The notes under the pieces were generated by a model. The model made no database searches. It was not told the origin of the DNA and saw only the letters and a list, made by a program, of their open reading frames with translations. A DNA stretch of 64,000 nucleotides from Pseudomonas kairouanensis. Lineage in GTDB: Bacteria > Pseudomonadota > Gammaproteobacteria > Pseudomonadales > Pseudomonadaceae. Below are positions 39,731-49,117 of the stretch, piece after piece (within the stretch, counting starts at the first letter, position 1; every line of letters starts with the position of its first letter). The stretch lies in contig NZ_QUZU01000006.1 in the NCBI RefSeq assembly GCF_004682055.1, forward strand, positions 62,001 through 126,000, written 5' to 3'. The position numbers and the translations under genes are program-made.

Positions 39731-40906
39731 CTATTTGGGGTTTCCTGTTTTGAGAATGTCGATCGCCATTCGCTGCTGGATGGAAGCCCTGGCGTAGTCG
39801 TGTATGAACGCGCTTCGGTCAGTGGCCGTCAGGCTCAACTTGGCCAGCGCAGCCACGGCCGCATCGGGGTTGGTGGGAGCAAACACCGACGCGTTGCTGA
39901 TGCAGTGAAGGGTGAACGCTTTCGCATAGCCGTCCAGACCCGCCAGGATCGGCTTTCCCGTGGCGGCATACTCAAACAGTTTTGACGGGATGACTTTGAG
40001 AAACGCCTTGAAGTCATTGAGGTGCAGAAACAGTACATCGGCCCGCTGGTAGTAGTGAATGAGTCGTTCGCGAGGCATGGGGGGAATCAGTTCGACGTTG
40101 TAGACCTGTCTCCTTTTCAGGGCTTGCCTCAGTTTGTTCCGGGTATTGCCATCGCCGATCACATAAAAGCAGGCCTTGCCTGCCAAGCGTTCCGCCAGTT
40201 GCGGGAGGATTTTTTCCAGGCCTTGGCCCACGCCGATATTGCCGGCATACACAATGTTCAGTGGAGCGTTGGGGGCGTTTGTCGTACCCGCTGAGCACAC
40301 TGGTTGACGGAACAGTTCGTCGACGCCGTTGGTGTGAGTGGAAAACGTCTTGTGCGGATAGCGTGTCGAAAAGTAGTCCAGGAACCCAGGCGACACCAGG
40401 TTGACGTGTGCAGCGCGCTGGAGCGTGAGCGCTTCCACGCGACGAAACAACCCAGCCAGGACCTTGCCCAGGCGACCAGGAAACAGCTCGGGCAGCACAT
40501 CGACGAAAATATCGCGGATATCCAGGTAGAGCGGCACCTGCGTCTTGCGCGTGATCGACGCAGCCAAGGCCGCCGTCATCAGCCGGGAGGAGGTCGCGAC
40601 AATCACGTCATAGGGTTTGCCCCTGATCGCTCTATGCACGCCGAAGGCATAGTGAGCGAACCCCAGCGCCTGGCCCAGTAGCCCGCAGCTCCACGGGGGG
40701 AGGCCGACACGGGTGACTGACAGTGCAGGCGGGCAGGGGGTGTGATCATCTCCAGGTCGGTAGGACCGATACCGGTTGGGACGGGTTGTCACCACGTCAA
40801 TCTCGACCTCGTCGTGTGCCAACAGCGCATTGACCAGGGCCTGGGCGCGAGACGCCGACAGATCCGGTGGAAAGTAGTAGCTCAACACCAGGATGCGCGT
40901 GGTCAT
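39731..40906 (-). CDS. GT4-family glycosyltransferase (WbuB-like)
   Basis: 391 residues. The N-terminal Rossmann half starts ILVLSYYFPPDLSASRAQAL, with DVIVATSS and YLDIRDIFVDVLPELF, a pattern seen in WbuB-like amino-sugar transferases. The C-terminal half has VYAGNIGVGQGLEKIL, FYVIGDGNTRNKL and VIPSKLFEYAATGKPILAG, the nucleotide-sugar-binding E-x7-E-like region. Last gene of the glycan operon; its ATG overlaps the previous stop (ATGA). Donor and acceptor unknown; UDP-ManNAcA made by WecB and WecC is a candidate donor for one of the transferases. Confidence 0.9.
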   Translation of the reverse strand: MTTRILVLSYYFPPDLSASRAQALVNALLAHDEVEIDVVTTRPNRYRSYRPGDDHTPCPPALSVTRVGLPPWSCGLLGQALGFAHYAFGVHRAIRGKPYDVIVATSSRLMTAALAASITRKTQVPLYLDIRDIFVDVLPELFPGRLGKVLAGLFRRVEALTLQRAAHVNLVSPGFLDYFSTRYPHKTFSTHTNGVDELFRQPVCSAGTTNAPNAPLNIVYAGNIGVGQGLEKILPQLAERLAGKACFYVIGDGNTRNKLRQALKRRQVYNVELIPPMPRERLIHYYQRADVLFLHLNDFKAFLKVIPSKLFEYAATGKPILAGLDGYAKAFTLHCISNASVFAPTNPDAAVAALAKLSLTATDRSAFIHDYARASIQQRMAIDILKTGNPK

Positions 40907-42099
40907 GGCCGCACCTCGACAGGCCTGGCGAGCAATTGTTGATACACCGCCAGCAGCTTGCTTTCCTGCTGCTCCCAGTTCAGATGCTGCGCGGCGTGTG
41001 TCGAGTTAACCGCCAGTGTCCTACGCAATCCTGGGTCATCGATCAACTGCTTCAACGCCTCGCGCAGTGAAGCGTCCCCCTCGGCGCGGATCAGCAGGCC
41101 GGTAGCGTGGGCCTGCACAACGGCGCGAATTTCCGGGAAGTTCGTGGCCACTACTGGCAGCCCGGCCATGATGTATTCGAAGAGCTTGTTGGAGTCGGTG
41201 GTGAAATGGTTCAGGCAGGTGTTTTCGATCGGCTGAACCCCGATATCGGCCGATGCGGTATAGCTCGGTAAATCGGCCAGCGCGACGGTGGGGATAAAAT
41301 GCACCCGCCCGGTCAGGCCAAGGTCCTCGCTCAATTGCTTGAGCGGCGGGGCCAGCTTGCCGTCGCCGATCAATACAAAATAAGCCTCAGGCAGTGTTGC
41401 CGAAACCCGCAGCAGGCGCTCCAGCCCACGCCCCTGCTGCAGGCCACCTTGATAGAGAACAATGGGCCAGGGATGTTGCAGGCCCAGTTCGTGGCGAATT
41501 CGCTGGGTGTTGGGGTAGTCGGTCAAACGCGGACGATTTTGCAGCACCAGCGGGCGTGCAATCTTGTAGGCCCTGGCAAAGAAACGGGCGCGACTGTCGG
41601 TGGTGGTGATCGTCGCCTGGGCCCTGGGCATGAGTTGCCCTTCGATACGTGCTACCCATCGGCGAAAGCGACCATAGCCTTCACGGCTGGTGCTGATCTC
41701 GTGGGCGTCATACACCAGCTTGGCGCCGCTCAGGCGAGCAGCCAGCCAGGCAGTGGGCAGGGTGTTGACGTCGTGGGCATGCACCACCGCTGCACGGTGC
41801 AGCGCAATGCGCACTGCCAGTCCTGCGTTTACCCACAGCCGTGAAAGCACGCGCCGTAGGGGCAGACGCGTTGGGGCAGCGGCGGGGCGTTCTGATCGCG
41901 AGCGTGCCTTGCGCCCCCCATGCCCCACGCGCACGATGCGGATACCGTCGGCCAGCACTTCATGGCGGCGGGTGACGCCGGGCGTGTGCAGGGCAAAGAC
42001 CGTGACTGGGTAGCCCGCCGACTGCAGCGTCTGGGCTTCTTTCAATACACGGGCGTCATTGCGAAATTCATTCCAGACGATCATGGCAATACGGGGCAC
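40903..42099 (-). CDS. GT4-family glycosyltransferase
   Basis: 398 residues from a GTG at 42099, chosen because AGGAAG lies 9 bases upstream; an open frame to 42177 overlaps the preceding gene and is rejected. Start PRIAMIVWNEFRNDARVLKEAQTL, then VVHAHDVNTLPTAWLAA and AKLVYDAHEISTSREGY, usual for GT4 enzymes of exopolysaccharide pathways. C-terminal FVLIGDGKLAPPLKQL and NKLFEYIMAGLPVVATNFPEI form the donor site. It lies 28 bases after the membrane-protein gene and overlaps the next transferase by 4 bases. Specificity unknown. Confidence 0.9.
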   Translation of the reverse strand: MPRIAMIVWNEFRNDARVLKEAQTLQSAGYPVTVFALHTPGVTRRHEVLADGIRIVRVGHGGRKARSRSERPAAAPTRLPLRRVLSRLWVNAGLAVRIALHRAAVVHAHDVNTLPTAWLAARLSGAKLVYDAHEISTSREGYGRFRRWVARIEGQLMPRAQATITTTDSRARFFARAYKIARPLVLQNRPRLTDYPNTQRIRHELGLQHPWPIVLYQGGLQQGRGLERLLRVSATLPEAYFVLIGDGKLAPPLKQLSEDLGLTGRVHFIPTVALADLPSYTASADIGVQPIENTCLNHFTTDSNKLFEYIMAGLPVVATNFPEIRAVVQAHATGLLIRAEGDASLREALKQLIDDPGLRRTLAVNSTHAAQHLNWEQQESKLLAVYQQLLARPVEVRP

Positions 42100-42127
42100 G
42101 GTCTTGCTTCCTGTTAACGGTAAAACC

Positions 42128-42949
42128 TCAGGGGCAACGCTTGGCCGCAGGACGCATCGATGTGATGTGGCGGGCATGGCTGCTGAGAAAAAGAATGTCC
42201 TGGCTCATGGATTTCAACCGGTTCAGGCTCTGGCGCAGCACAATCAGCGAGATAAGCGCGACGTACAGCGGCGGCGGTATCAGGTAGAGAAAGTCCAGGA
42301 TCATGAAGGCGAATGTGGCGAGAAACCCCGTCGAGTAGAAGGCGTCGCAGACGGCCAGCGGGTGGCACGCCAGGATCGACCGTATCCGTGGGTGCCGGCT
42401 GTGCAAGGCCATGAGTGCAGCGGTTGCGAGTGCAAAATAAACCAGGCAGACCAGCATCAGGGACGGGTAGAGGCACAGCAGCCCCGTGAAGGCCATCAGG
42501 GCAAATGATGCGTCCGATAAACCCCGGGTGAACCTGGAAAACACCCGAGTCGCCAGCGGCAGTTGTGCCGCCAGCACGCTGGCGTTTTCGCCTTGGTTTA
42601 TCAGCGCGCGCGCACCGGCCCTGGCGTAACGATTCACGACGATCCCAGCGCCTAGATGCAGTGCGTACAACAGCACGGTCAGCACGCTGAGGCCGACGAT
42701 CAGGGCGTTTTTCTGCACCCCCTGCAGCCACGGCGGCAAGTAGGCGGGGACCGTATCGGAGCCCAGCAGCACGACAATCTTGATCGGCAGGAAAAACGTC
42801 AGGATCAGCAACACCTGGGCGCACAGGTGCGCCACCTGCACCGTCAGGGTGGTGCGTGGGGCGATTGTCATGAAGTCATGGCCCAGAGAGATGCACCAGG
42901 CGAGCGTCGCTGCGATGCGTTGGTACAGCGGTTTGACGCGTTCAGTCAC
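42128..42949 (-). CDS. Orphan multi-span membrane protein of the glycan operon
   Basis: 273 residues starting from a GTG whose last two bases form the stop of the preceding transferase (GTGA overlap). Five or six hydrophobic segments are visible: VQVAHLCAQVLLILTFFLPI, IVGLSVLTVLLYALHLGAGI, a double span around MAFTGLLCLYPSLMLVCLVY, FYSTGFLATFAFMILDFLYL and PPPLYVALISLIVL. The spacing, with a long charged helix between spans 2 and 3, recalls the membrane half of an ABC exporter, but no ATPase domain follows. It is not a recognisable Wzx, Wzy or O-acetylase. It may export or anchor the glycan machinery; function unknown. Confidence 0.75.
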   Translation of the reverse strand: MTERVKPLYQRIAATLAWCISLGHDFMTIAPRTTLTVQVAHLCAQVLLILTFFLPIKIVVLLGSDTVPAYLPPWLQGVQKNALIVGLSVLTVLLYALHLGAGIVVNRYARAGARALINQGENASVLAAQLPLATRVFSRFTRGLSDASFALMAFTGLLCLYPSLMLVCLVYFALATAALMALHSRHPRIRSILACHPLAVCDAFYSTGFLATFAFMILDFLYLIPPPLYVALISLIVLRQSLNRLKSMSQDILFLSSHARHITSMRPAAKRCP

Positions 42950-45900
42950 GGGAGCGCTTCTCGGATCAGGCTCAGCTCCGACGTGCACACCGGGTGCATG
43001 TCCCGTTGCAGGCACACGCGCTGCCTGGCGTTGAGGGACTTTTGCGTGAACAGTGCCGGGTTGAGGAACAACGCCTCTATCGCCTCGGCAAGCTCGCTGA
43101 AACTTTCGGCGGTACACAGGAAGCCGCAGCGGTCATCCACAAACTCGGCAATGGCCCCGACCCGGCTTGTCACGGGCACCAGCCCCGAGGCCATCGCCTC
43201 ATCACGGGAGACGCCCTGCGTATCCATTCGGCTAGGGCACAGGAACACCCCGTAGTCTTTGTGCAGCCTGGCGATGTCGGCTTGTTTCAAATAGCGCTTT
43301 TCGATTTTCACGTTCGGGTAGTGGCGCAGTGGCGCCAGGGTCTCTTCAAACAACGGCCCATCGCCCACCATCAGAAACTCAAGCTGGTTGAACCAGGGTT
43401 TGCTGGCCAGCAGCTGGATGGCTTTCACGCTCAGGTCATTGGCGTAGGTGCGCGACACATAGGGGCGGATCGACAGGATTTTCCGGCGTTGCTGCGGCGG
43501 TTTTTCCTGGAAGGAAAACAGCCGGGTATCAATGGGGTTGTGGATGATCCGATAGTGTTCTTGCGGTAGCTCAAACCCCAGGTCCTGCATCACTTCGTCG
43601 GCAAATTGGCGGGACACGAACACCAGTTGCAGGTTGGCCGGCATCGGCTGCAGCACGCCGCGCCAGAAGCCCAGGCGCTGGTCGCTGTCGAGCTTGGCCA
43701 ACTGCAATTGTTGCGCGTCGCTGTAGTTATAAGCGCGGCGCCACCAGGGTTGGATCTCGGCGCCATGGACCCACACGATGACCTGGAGGGTGGGCAGGAA
43801 TGGGCGCAACACCTCCCACATCGGGGCATCGAGAAAGTGCACCAGCACTGACCGGTAGCAACCCGAGCCCAGCAGATTCGCCAGGGCGGTTGGCGGGCCG
43901 GTGGTTACATCGATGTTTTCGAATTCCTGAAAATCCAGCGCCTGATTGAGCCGCAAGCGGAACACATCCATCTCGAGCCCGCGTGCTCGGTAGGCCATCA
44001 CACGCGTGTGAATAAAACCGTTACGATACAGGTCGTCATAGGCCGGGTAGTGGTTGGTCAGCAGCAGGTGTTGCGCCTTTGCAAGCAGTGTCGAGGGCGG
44101 TGTGTCGCGGTGCCCCTTGATCAGGGCCTTGATCGTCGTACTGCCGCTGCCATACACCCGCAGGCCAAGGCGCAGGTAGGCGGCCTCGGGTGGAACCTCC
44201 CAGGCCTGATTGCGATTGGCCAACTGCATGACGTGGCTGATGCGTTGCTTGTGTGCATCCAGGAACAGCACGACCCACTGCAGGTGAAGGCCGGGCGTGG
44301 CGTCGAGCAGTAGCCTCAGAGTGGAGCGGTCCTCCAGCACGTCAATGCTCCAATCCTGCCGGGCATAGCAGTATTCATGTTGCCCGTCTGCGAGGGTGGC
44401 GCGCAGGTGCCAGCCCTCCTCTACGACCTGGACGTTCAGGTGCTTGCTGCGCACAGGGCCAAACAACTTGGCCAGGGCCGCTCCGCTGATTTGCGGGCAG
44501 GTGACAGGCGCTTGCTGTGGGCCAAGCGCTTCGCTGCTGCGCACTAGGCCTGGCCAGTCGACGCCCGTAAACAGCGCAACATCGTCCACCACGGCCTGGA
44601 CCTGCTGTTGATCGCAGTGGGCGGCATTTTCACAATAGTTGAAAGGGTCAAGTGCCAGCGATTGCGGGTGGGTGAAGGTGAGGCTTGCCAGGTTTTCAAG
44701 GCAATCACGGGCCGGTTGGTGCGCCAGCACGCAGGTTTTGATCAGGGCGCGGCGCGCCGCCATGCCTGGGCAGCAGCGGTACTCCTGGCCGGCGTTTTGC
44801 AACTGGATGTCATGTGCGTGGGCGGCATAGTGAGCCCGCTTGCCGATGACCCGGGCCTGGCTGTAACGCGTGGCCAGGGCGAGGTCGAGCAGGTAGTGGG
44901 GCCCGTAGTAATCCTCGGCGCGCAGGACGCCAAACCACGCCGCGTCGCCTGCCAGTTCGCCCAGCGTGAGGCCGCCGAGCCGTTTGCAGTCGATCAGTTG
45001 GATGCGCGAATCAGCGACAATGGGCCCCCTGACGCCTGCGGCTTTGACCACACAGAGTCTGACGTGGGGGTAGCGTTGCCGTTGCAGATGCTGTGCCAGA
45101 GCGTGCATTTGAGCGTCATCGGCCGCCGTGGCAAACAGGCAGATACTCGGTAGCGGCACCTCCTGCGCGTGGCCTTTCGCCTTGCTCAGTACGTAATTCA
45201 AGCGGTGGGCGTAGGTGTGTTCCTGCATCACTTTGCGCAAGCCCAGCAAGCGCCATTTGGCATGCGCGGCGGGGCTGTCGAGCCGGCGTAGTACTTCCTC
45301 GCCGTGATCGGAACAGACCACCAGGTCACCCAGCAGCATGCGAAGCCCCCGGGAGAAGTTGCTCACGGTCAGCGTGTTGGAGCCCAGCAATTCGAAGACA
45401 CGACGGGCAAACATCGATTGAGAGTGTTTGATCGAGTTGAGGTTGAGCGCGTAGCGGTAGCCCTTGTAGGCCAGGTCGGTTTCTGCCGCGTCCAGGGTGC
45501 CGACGATGCAGCCGCGATAGGCCGGCGGAAACTGGTAGTCGAGGGCTGTTTTACCGCCATTGCGGTCATAGATTTCCAACGGCCGCCAGGCTGACAGGGC
45601 ACTGGCCAAATGCGCGAGGTCGCGGCTGCGCTCGGGGTAGCGGGCATAGTAGGAGCCGGCGAAACAGAAGGCCTCCTTGCGCTCGAACAACTCGATCGGA
45701 TTGTGCACGGCAGGCTGGCAGGCAAAGGGCAGCAGATAGACCCGCTCATGGGCCAGCGCGCTTTTGTAGCGCGCGATACAGTCGATATCCGTGGTAAAGA
45801 CGATATCGAACTGTTTGGCGGTGCCGAGGAAGGTCTCGAAATGCACCGGGTCTTCCTTGTTCCAGAACACCGTGGGCACCTGGTGCGTTCGGCACCAGGT

Positions 45901-46500
45901 CAACACGTCTCGCAGTTCCTGGCAGTTGGGGGCGATCTTTCTTGTCCAGCGATCATCCTTGCCGCACCAGGCGGACTCGACAAACAACAGGTCGGGTTGG
46001 AAAGCGTGCAGTTCGGCCAGCGCCTGCTCCGGGGTCAGTTGCAACAGCTCACTTTCATAGCGAAAAGCCTCGTAGCTGAAGGTGTCCAGCACGCAGGCGA
46101 TCTTGACGGAGTTTGCCCGCTCCTGGGGGGGAATCATCAACTGGCTGCGCAGGTATTCGGCCTGTGGCAACGGGCGCGGCGCGGGCGTCGGCGGGTGAAC
46201 GACGAGGTCCGGTGATGCAAGGGCCGTCGGTGGTATTACTTGCGGTGCTCGGGCTTTGCGCCGCGCACTGGCGGCTCGGTAGAGTTTGAACAGGGCTACC
46301 GGCAACTGCAGGAGCCCACGCACCGAAGTCACCCCCAGGCGCAATTGGTAACCCAACTGATAGGTGGTGCTGGTGCGCGTCTGGATCAATCGGCTTTCCA
46401 GGCGGTGACACTTGGCCTGTAGCTGACGAAGCTGTGCCCTGAGAGCCTCCAGTTGCTGGTGCTGGGCGGCGACAGGCGCCTGGGCCTCATCCATTGACAT
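42946..46500 (-). CDS. 1184-residue multi-domain glycosyltransferase (CgeB-like plus GT4)
   Basis: Start ATG 46500 overlaps wecC by 14 bases; starts at 46494 or 46524 are also possible. Layout: a coiled coil (about 10-45), then a basic amphipathic stretch. A CgeB-type transferase follows (about 130-435, with VFWNKEDPVHFETF, FCFAGSYYARYPERS and SMFARRVFELLGSN). Next comes a degenerate GT2-like part (about 455-640, FATAADDAQMHALAQHL and WFGVLRAEDYYGPHYLLDLA), a beta-rich linker (about 690-820) and a C-terminal GT4 domain (about 850-1175, with FLMVGDGPLFEETL and GVSRDEAMASGLVPVTSRVG). Two likely active transferase units in one chain suggest sequential addition of different sugars. Acceptor unknown. 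Confidence 0.85.
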   Translation of the reverse strand: MSMDEAQAPVAAQHQQLEALRAQLRQLQAKCHRLESRLIQTRTSTTYQLGYQLRLGVTSVRGLLQLPVALFKLYRAASARRKARAPQVIPPTALASPDLVVHPPTPAPRPLPQAEYLRSQLMIPPQERANSVKIACVLDTFSYEAFRYESELLQLTPEQALAELHAFQPDLLFVESAWCGKDDRWTRKIAPNCQELRDVLTWCRTHQVPTVFWNKEDPVHFETFLGTAKQFDIVFTTDIDCIARYKSALAHERVYLLPFACQPAVHNPIELFERKEAFCFAGSYYARYPERSRDLAHLASALSAWRPLEIYDRNGGKTALDYQFPPAYRGCIVGTLDAAETDLAYKGYRYALNLNSIKHSQSMFARRVFELLGSNTLTVSNFSRGLRMLLGDLVVCSDHGEEVLRRLDSPAAHAKWRLLGLRKVMQEHTYAHRLNYVLSKAKGHAQEVPLPSICLFATAADDAQMHALAQHLQRQRYPHVRLCVVKAAGVRGPIVADSRIQLIDCKRLGGLTLGELAGDAAWFGVLRAEDYYGPHYLLDLALATRYSQARVIGKRAHYAAHAHDIQLQNAGQEYRCCPGMAARRALIKTCVLAHQPARDCLENLASLTFTHPQSLALDPFNYCENAAHCDQQQVQAVVDDVALFTGVDWPGLVRSSEALGPQQAPVTCPQISGAALAKLFGPVRSKHLNVQVVEEGWHLRATLADGQHEYCYARQDWSIDVLEDRSTLRLLLDATPGLHLQWVVLFLDAHKQRISHVMQLANRNQAWEVPPEAAYLRLGLRVYGSGSTTIKALIKGHRDTPPSTLLAKAQHLLLTNHYPAYDDLYRNGFIHTRVMAYRARGLEMDVFRLRLNQALDFQEFENIDVTTGPPTALANLLGSGCYRSVLVHFLDAPMWEVLRPFLPTLQVIVWVHGAEIQPWWRRAYNYSDAQQLQLAKLDSDQRLGFWRGVLQPMPANLQLVFVSRQFADEVMQDLGFELPQEHYRIIHNPIDTRLFSFQEKPPQQRRKILSIRPYVSRTYANDLSVKAIQLLASKPWFNQLEFLMVGDGPLFEETLAPLRHYPNVKIEKRYLKQADIARLHKDYGVFLCPSRMDTQGVSRDEAMASGLVPVTSRVGAIAEFVDDRCGFLCTAESFSELAEAIEALFLNPALFTQKSLNARQRVCLQRDMHPVCTSELSLIREALP

Positions 46501-47758
46501 CGGCCAGTACCCCGGCGGCATCAATCACCACGCCGTGGGGATGCAGCGTGGGCATCGACCTGAATTCGCGATGCCCCACCAACACTACATGGATGTGCGC
46601 GCTCTCGCGGGCACAGGCGATATCGGTCAATGCATGCCCCCGCAGTTCGGCGGGCAGCGCGTCGATATTCGGCTCCACCAGCAGCAGCGTTACCCCCAAT
46701 TCGGCAGCCAACTGGCGGGCGATGGCGACAGATGGGCTTTCGCGAAGGTCATCGATGTCGGCCTTGAACGCCAGGCCATAACAGGCAATACGCACGGTGT
46801 GCGCACTCAGCCCAGGCTGCCTGAACAGCAGGTCGGCCACTGCCAGCTTGACCTGCTCGATCACCCATTGGGATTTGCGCGCATTGACCTCGCGAGCCGT
46901 GCGGATCAACTGCGCACAGTCCGGGCTTTTGCTGACAATGAACCAGGGATCGACCGCAATACAATGGCCGCCGACGCCCGGCCCCGGTTGCAGGATGTTC
47001 ACCCGCGGATGATGGTTGGCCAGGCGAATCAGCTCCCAGGGGTTGATCTTCAACGGGGCGCAGATCATCGACAGCTCATTGGCGAAGGCGATATTGACGT
47101 CGCGAAAACTGTTTTCCACCAGCTTGCACATCTCGGCGGTGCGGGTGTCGGTGACGATGCATTGGCCTTCGACAAATTGCTGGTACAGCTGCACCGCCGC
47201 TGCGGAACAGGCAGGGGTCATGCCGCCGATGATCCGGTCATTGGTGACCAGCTCGCGCAACACATGACCCGGCAATACCCGCTCAGGGCAATGGGCGATA
47301 CGGATGTCACTGGCCTGCCCGTGGGTGGCTGGGAATGTCAGGTCTGGTCGAGCGCGGGCCAGCCACTGGGCGACCCCTTCGGTGGTGCCGACCGGTGATG
47401 TGGATTCCAGGACCACCAGGTCCTTTTTTTTCAGCACCGGGGCGATTGCCCGGCACGCTGCCTCGATACAGCTCAGGTCGGGTTCACGGTTTTCCGTCAG
47501 CGGCGTGGGCACGGCAATCAAGAAAGCGTCGGCCGGTTCGGGCCGGGTGGTCGCGCGCAAATAACCTTGGCTGACCACCGCGTGAACCAGTTGCTCAAGC
47601 TGCGGCTCCACAATATGCACCTGGCCGAGGTTGATCCTGTCCACCGCGTGCGGGTTGATATCAACGCCAATGACGTGCCGGCCACGGGAGGCGAACGTTG
47701 CGGCAGTGGGCAGGCCAATGTAGCCAAGGCCGATCACGCAGAGGGTTGAAACACTCAT
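46487..47758 (-). CDS. wecC: UDP-N-acetyl-D-mannosamine dehydrogenase
   Basis: 423 residues. The N-terminal NAD site is [17 protein letters not shown] (about 7-23). Middle motifs are TSPVGTTEG and the substrate loop [18 protein letters not shown]. The catalytic cysteine is in [15 protein letters not shown] (Cys about 267), and the C-terminal domain has [19 protein letters not shown]. It oxidises UDP-ManNAc to UDP-ManNAcA with 2 NAD+. It overlaps wecB by 4 bases, so the two form a coupled sugar-supply unit. Related UDP-sugar dehydrogenases are possible, but the WecB pairing favours ManNAcA. Confidence 0.93.
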   Translation of the reverse strand: MSVSTLCVIGLGYIGLPTAATFASRGRHVIGVDINPHAVDRINLGQVHIVEPQLEQLVHAVVSQGYLRATTRPEPADAFLIAVPTPLTENREPDLSCIEAACRAIAPVLKKKDLVVLESTSPVGTTEGVAQWLARARPDLTFPATHGQASDIRIAHCPERVLPGHVLRELVTNDRIIGGMTPACSAAAVQLYQQFVEGQCIVTDTRTAEMCKLVENSFRDVNIAFANELSMICAPLKINPWELIRLANHHPRVNILQPGPGVGGHCIAVDPWFIVSKSPDCAQLIRTAREVNARKSQWVIEQVKLAVADLLFRQPGLSAHTVRIACYGLAFKADIDDLRESPSVAIARQLAAELGVTLLLVEPNIDALPAELRGHALTDIACARESAHIHVVLVGHREFRSMPTLHPHGVVIDAAGVLADVNG

Positions 47759-48906
47759 GCGGCCGCCTCGTTTGTTTGCCAGGTGGTGACCAGTATTTCG
47801 CAGATGCGCCGGCAGGCATTGCCGTCGCCATAGGGGTTATGGGCACTGCTCATGGCGTGGTGAGCGGTTTCATCGCCGAGCAGGTCCTTGAGGTGGTGGG
47901 TAATCGACGCGATTTCGGTACCGATCAAGCGGACTGTTCCCGCTTCGACGGCTTCGGGGCGCTCGGTAGTGTCGCGCATCACCAGGACCGGCTTGCCCAG
48001 GGAAGGGGCTTCTTCCTGGATACCGCCCGAGTCCGTGAGGATCAGGTACGCGCGGGTCATCAAGTAAACGAACGGCAGGTAATCCTGAGGTTCGATCAGG
48101 TGCACATTGTTGATCCCCGCCAACAGGCGTCGCACAGGCTCCTGCACATTGGGGTTGAGGTGAACCGGGTAGACAAAGGCCACCGCTGGAAAACACGCGG
48201 CGGCCTCGGCCAGCGCCTGGCAAATACGTTCAAGACCTTCACCAAAGTTTTCGCGGCGATGGCCCGTCACCAGCACCATCTTCTGGCCCTGGGGCAAAAA
48301 CGCAAATTGCTGGTCCAGCCGGGTGCGCAACGATGATGTCGAGGGGGACAGTTTGGCGACCACGCTGAACAACGCATCAATCACAGTGTTGCCCGTCACA
48401 TGAATACGCCCGTAGGCGACGCCTTCATTGAGCAGGTTCTGCCGGGCGGTTTGCGTGGGCGCAAAATGCAACGCGGCGAGGCTGCCGGTAAGGCGGCGGT
48501 TGCCTTCCTCGGGCCATGGCGAGTAGAGGTTGTTGCTGCGCAGCCCGGCTTCGATATGGGCCACGGGTATCTGCTGGTAGTACGCGGCCAGGCTGGTGGC
48601 GAAGGTGGTTGCTGTATCGCCATGCACCAGGATCACATCGGGCTTGAAGTCTTCCAGTACGCCTTGCAGCCCCTGGATGATCGCCGTGGTCACATCGGTC
48701 AGGCTCTGGCCGGCCTTCATGATGTTCAGGTCGTAGTCGGGGGTCAGCTCGAACAACTCAAGTACCTGGTCCAGCATCTGCCGATGTTGGGCCGTGACAC
48801 AGACTTTGGAGATAAAACGGTCGTCGTCCGCAAGATGGATAACCATCGGCGCCATTTTGATGGCTTCCGGACGGGTGCCGAAAACGGACAGCGTCTTGAT
48901 GGGCAT
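47755..48906 (-). CDS. wecB: UDP-N-acetylglucosamine 2-epimerase (non-hydrolysing)
   Basis: 383 residues from ATG 48906 ([21 protein letters not shown]), the family start; an open frame to 48957 is rejected. Characteristic blocks are [52 protein letters not shown] (kept under the family pattern) and [30 protein letters not shown]. It interconverts UDP-GlcNAc and UDP-ManNAc in the cytosol. First gene of the six-gene glycan operon; the promoter must lie in the 211-base gap upstream. Confidence 0.94.
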   Translation of the reverse strand: MPIKTLSVFGTRPEAIKMAPMVIHLADDDRFISKVCVTAQHRQMLDQVLELFELTPDYDLNIMKAGQSLTDVTTAIIQGLQGVLEDFKPDVILVHGDTATTFATSLAAYYQQIPVAHIEAGLRSNNLYSPWPEEGNRRLTGSLAALHFAPTQTARQNLLNEGVAYGRIHVTGNTVIDALFSVVAKLSPSTSSLRTRLDQQFAFLPQGQKMVLVTGHRRENFGEGLERICQALAEAAACFPAVAFVYPVHLNPNVQEPVRRLLAGINNVHLIEPQDYLPFVYLMTRAYLILTDSGGIQEEAPSLGKPVLVMRDTTERPEAVEAGTVRLIGTEIASITHHLKDLLGDETAHHAMSSAHNPYGDGNACRRICEILVTTWQTNEAAA

Positions 48907-49056
48907 AGAGGGCTTCTTGTCTTGAGGAAAAAACCGACGCCTGAAACGCGGGTGCACAGGTGCCGTAAACGCAGAGCCGCGCCTGTCAGGGCAGCGGCTG
49001 CGCGTTATTGCACGGTTTCAGGCAATGAAGGGGCTTGGGCAATTCTGCCCATGGGA

Positions 49057-49081
49057 CGAACGGTCGGCTACTGACCGTTCG
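49057..49081. repeat. Perfect 9-bp inverted repeat before the glycan operon
   Basis: CGAACGGTC, loop GGCTACT, GACCGTTCG. It is 36 bases past the CPBP gene stop and 151 bases before wecB, both on the minus strand. No T tract follows, so it may be an operator or a weak terminator. The rest of the 211-base gap shows nothing further. Confidence 0.6.
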
Positions 49082-49117
49082 GATAGGTAGTGCGCGATTG
49101 CGCGAACGCGAGGAGGG

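Noticed and set aside
42946..46524. Glycan operon as an O-antigen cluster
   Set aside because: No flippase, polymerase, chain-length regulator or initiating transferase is present in or near the operon.
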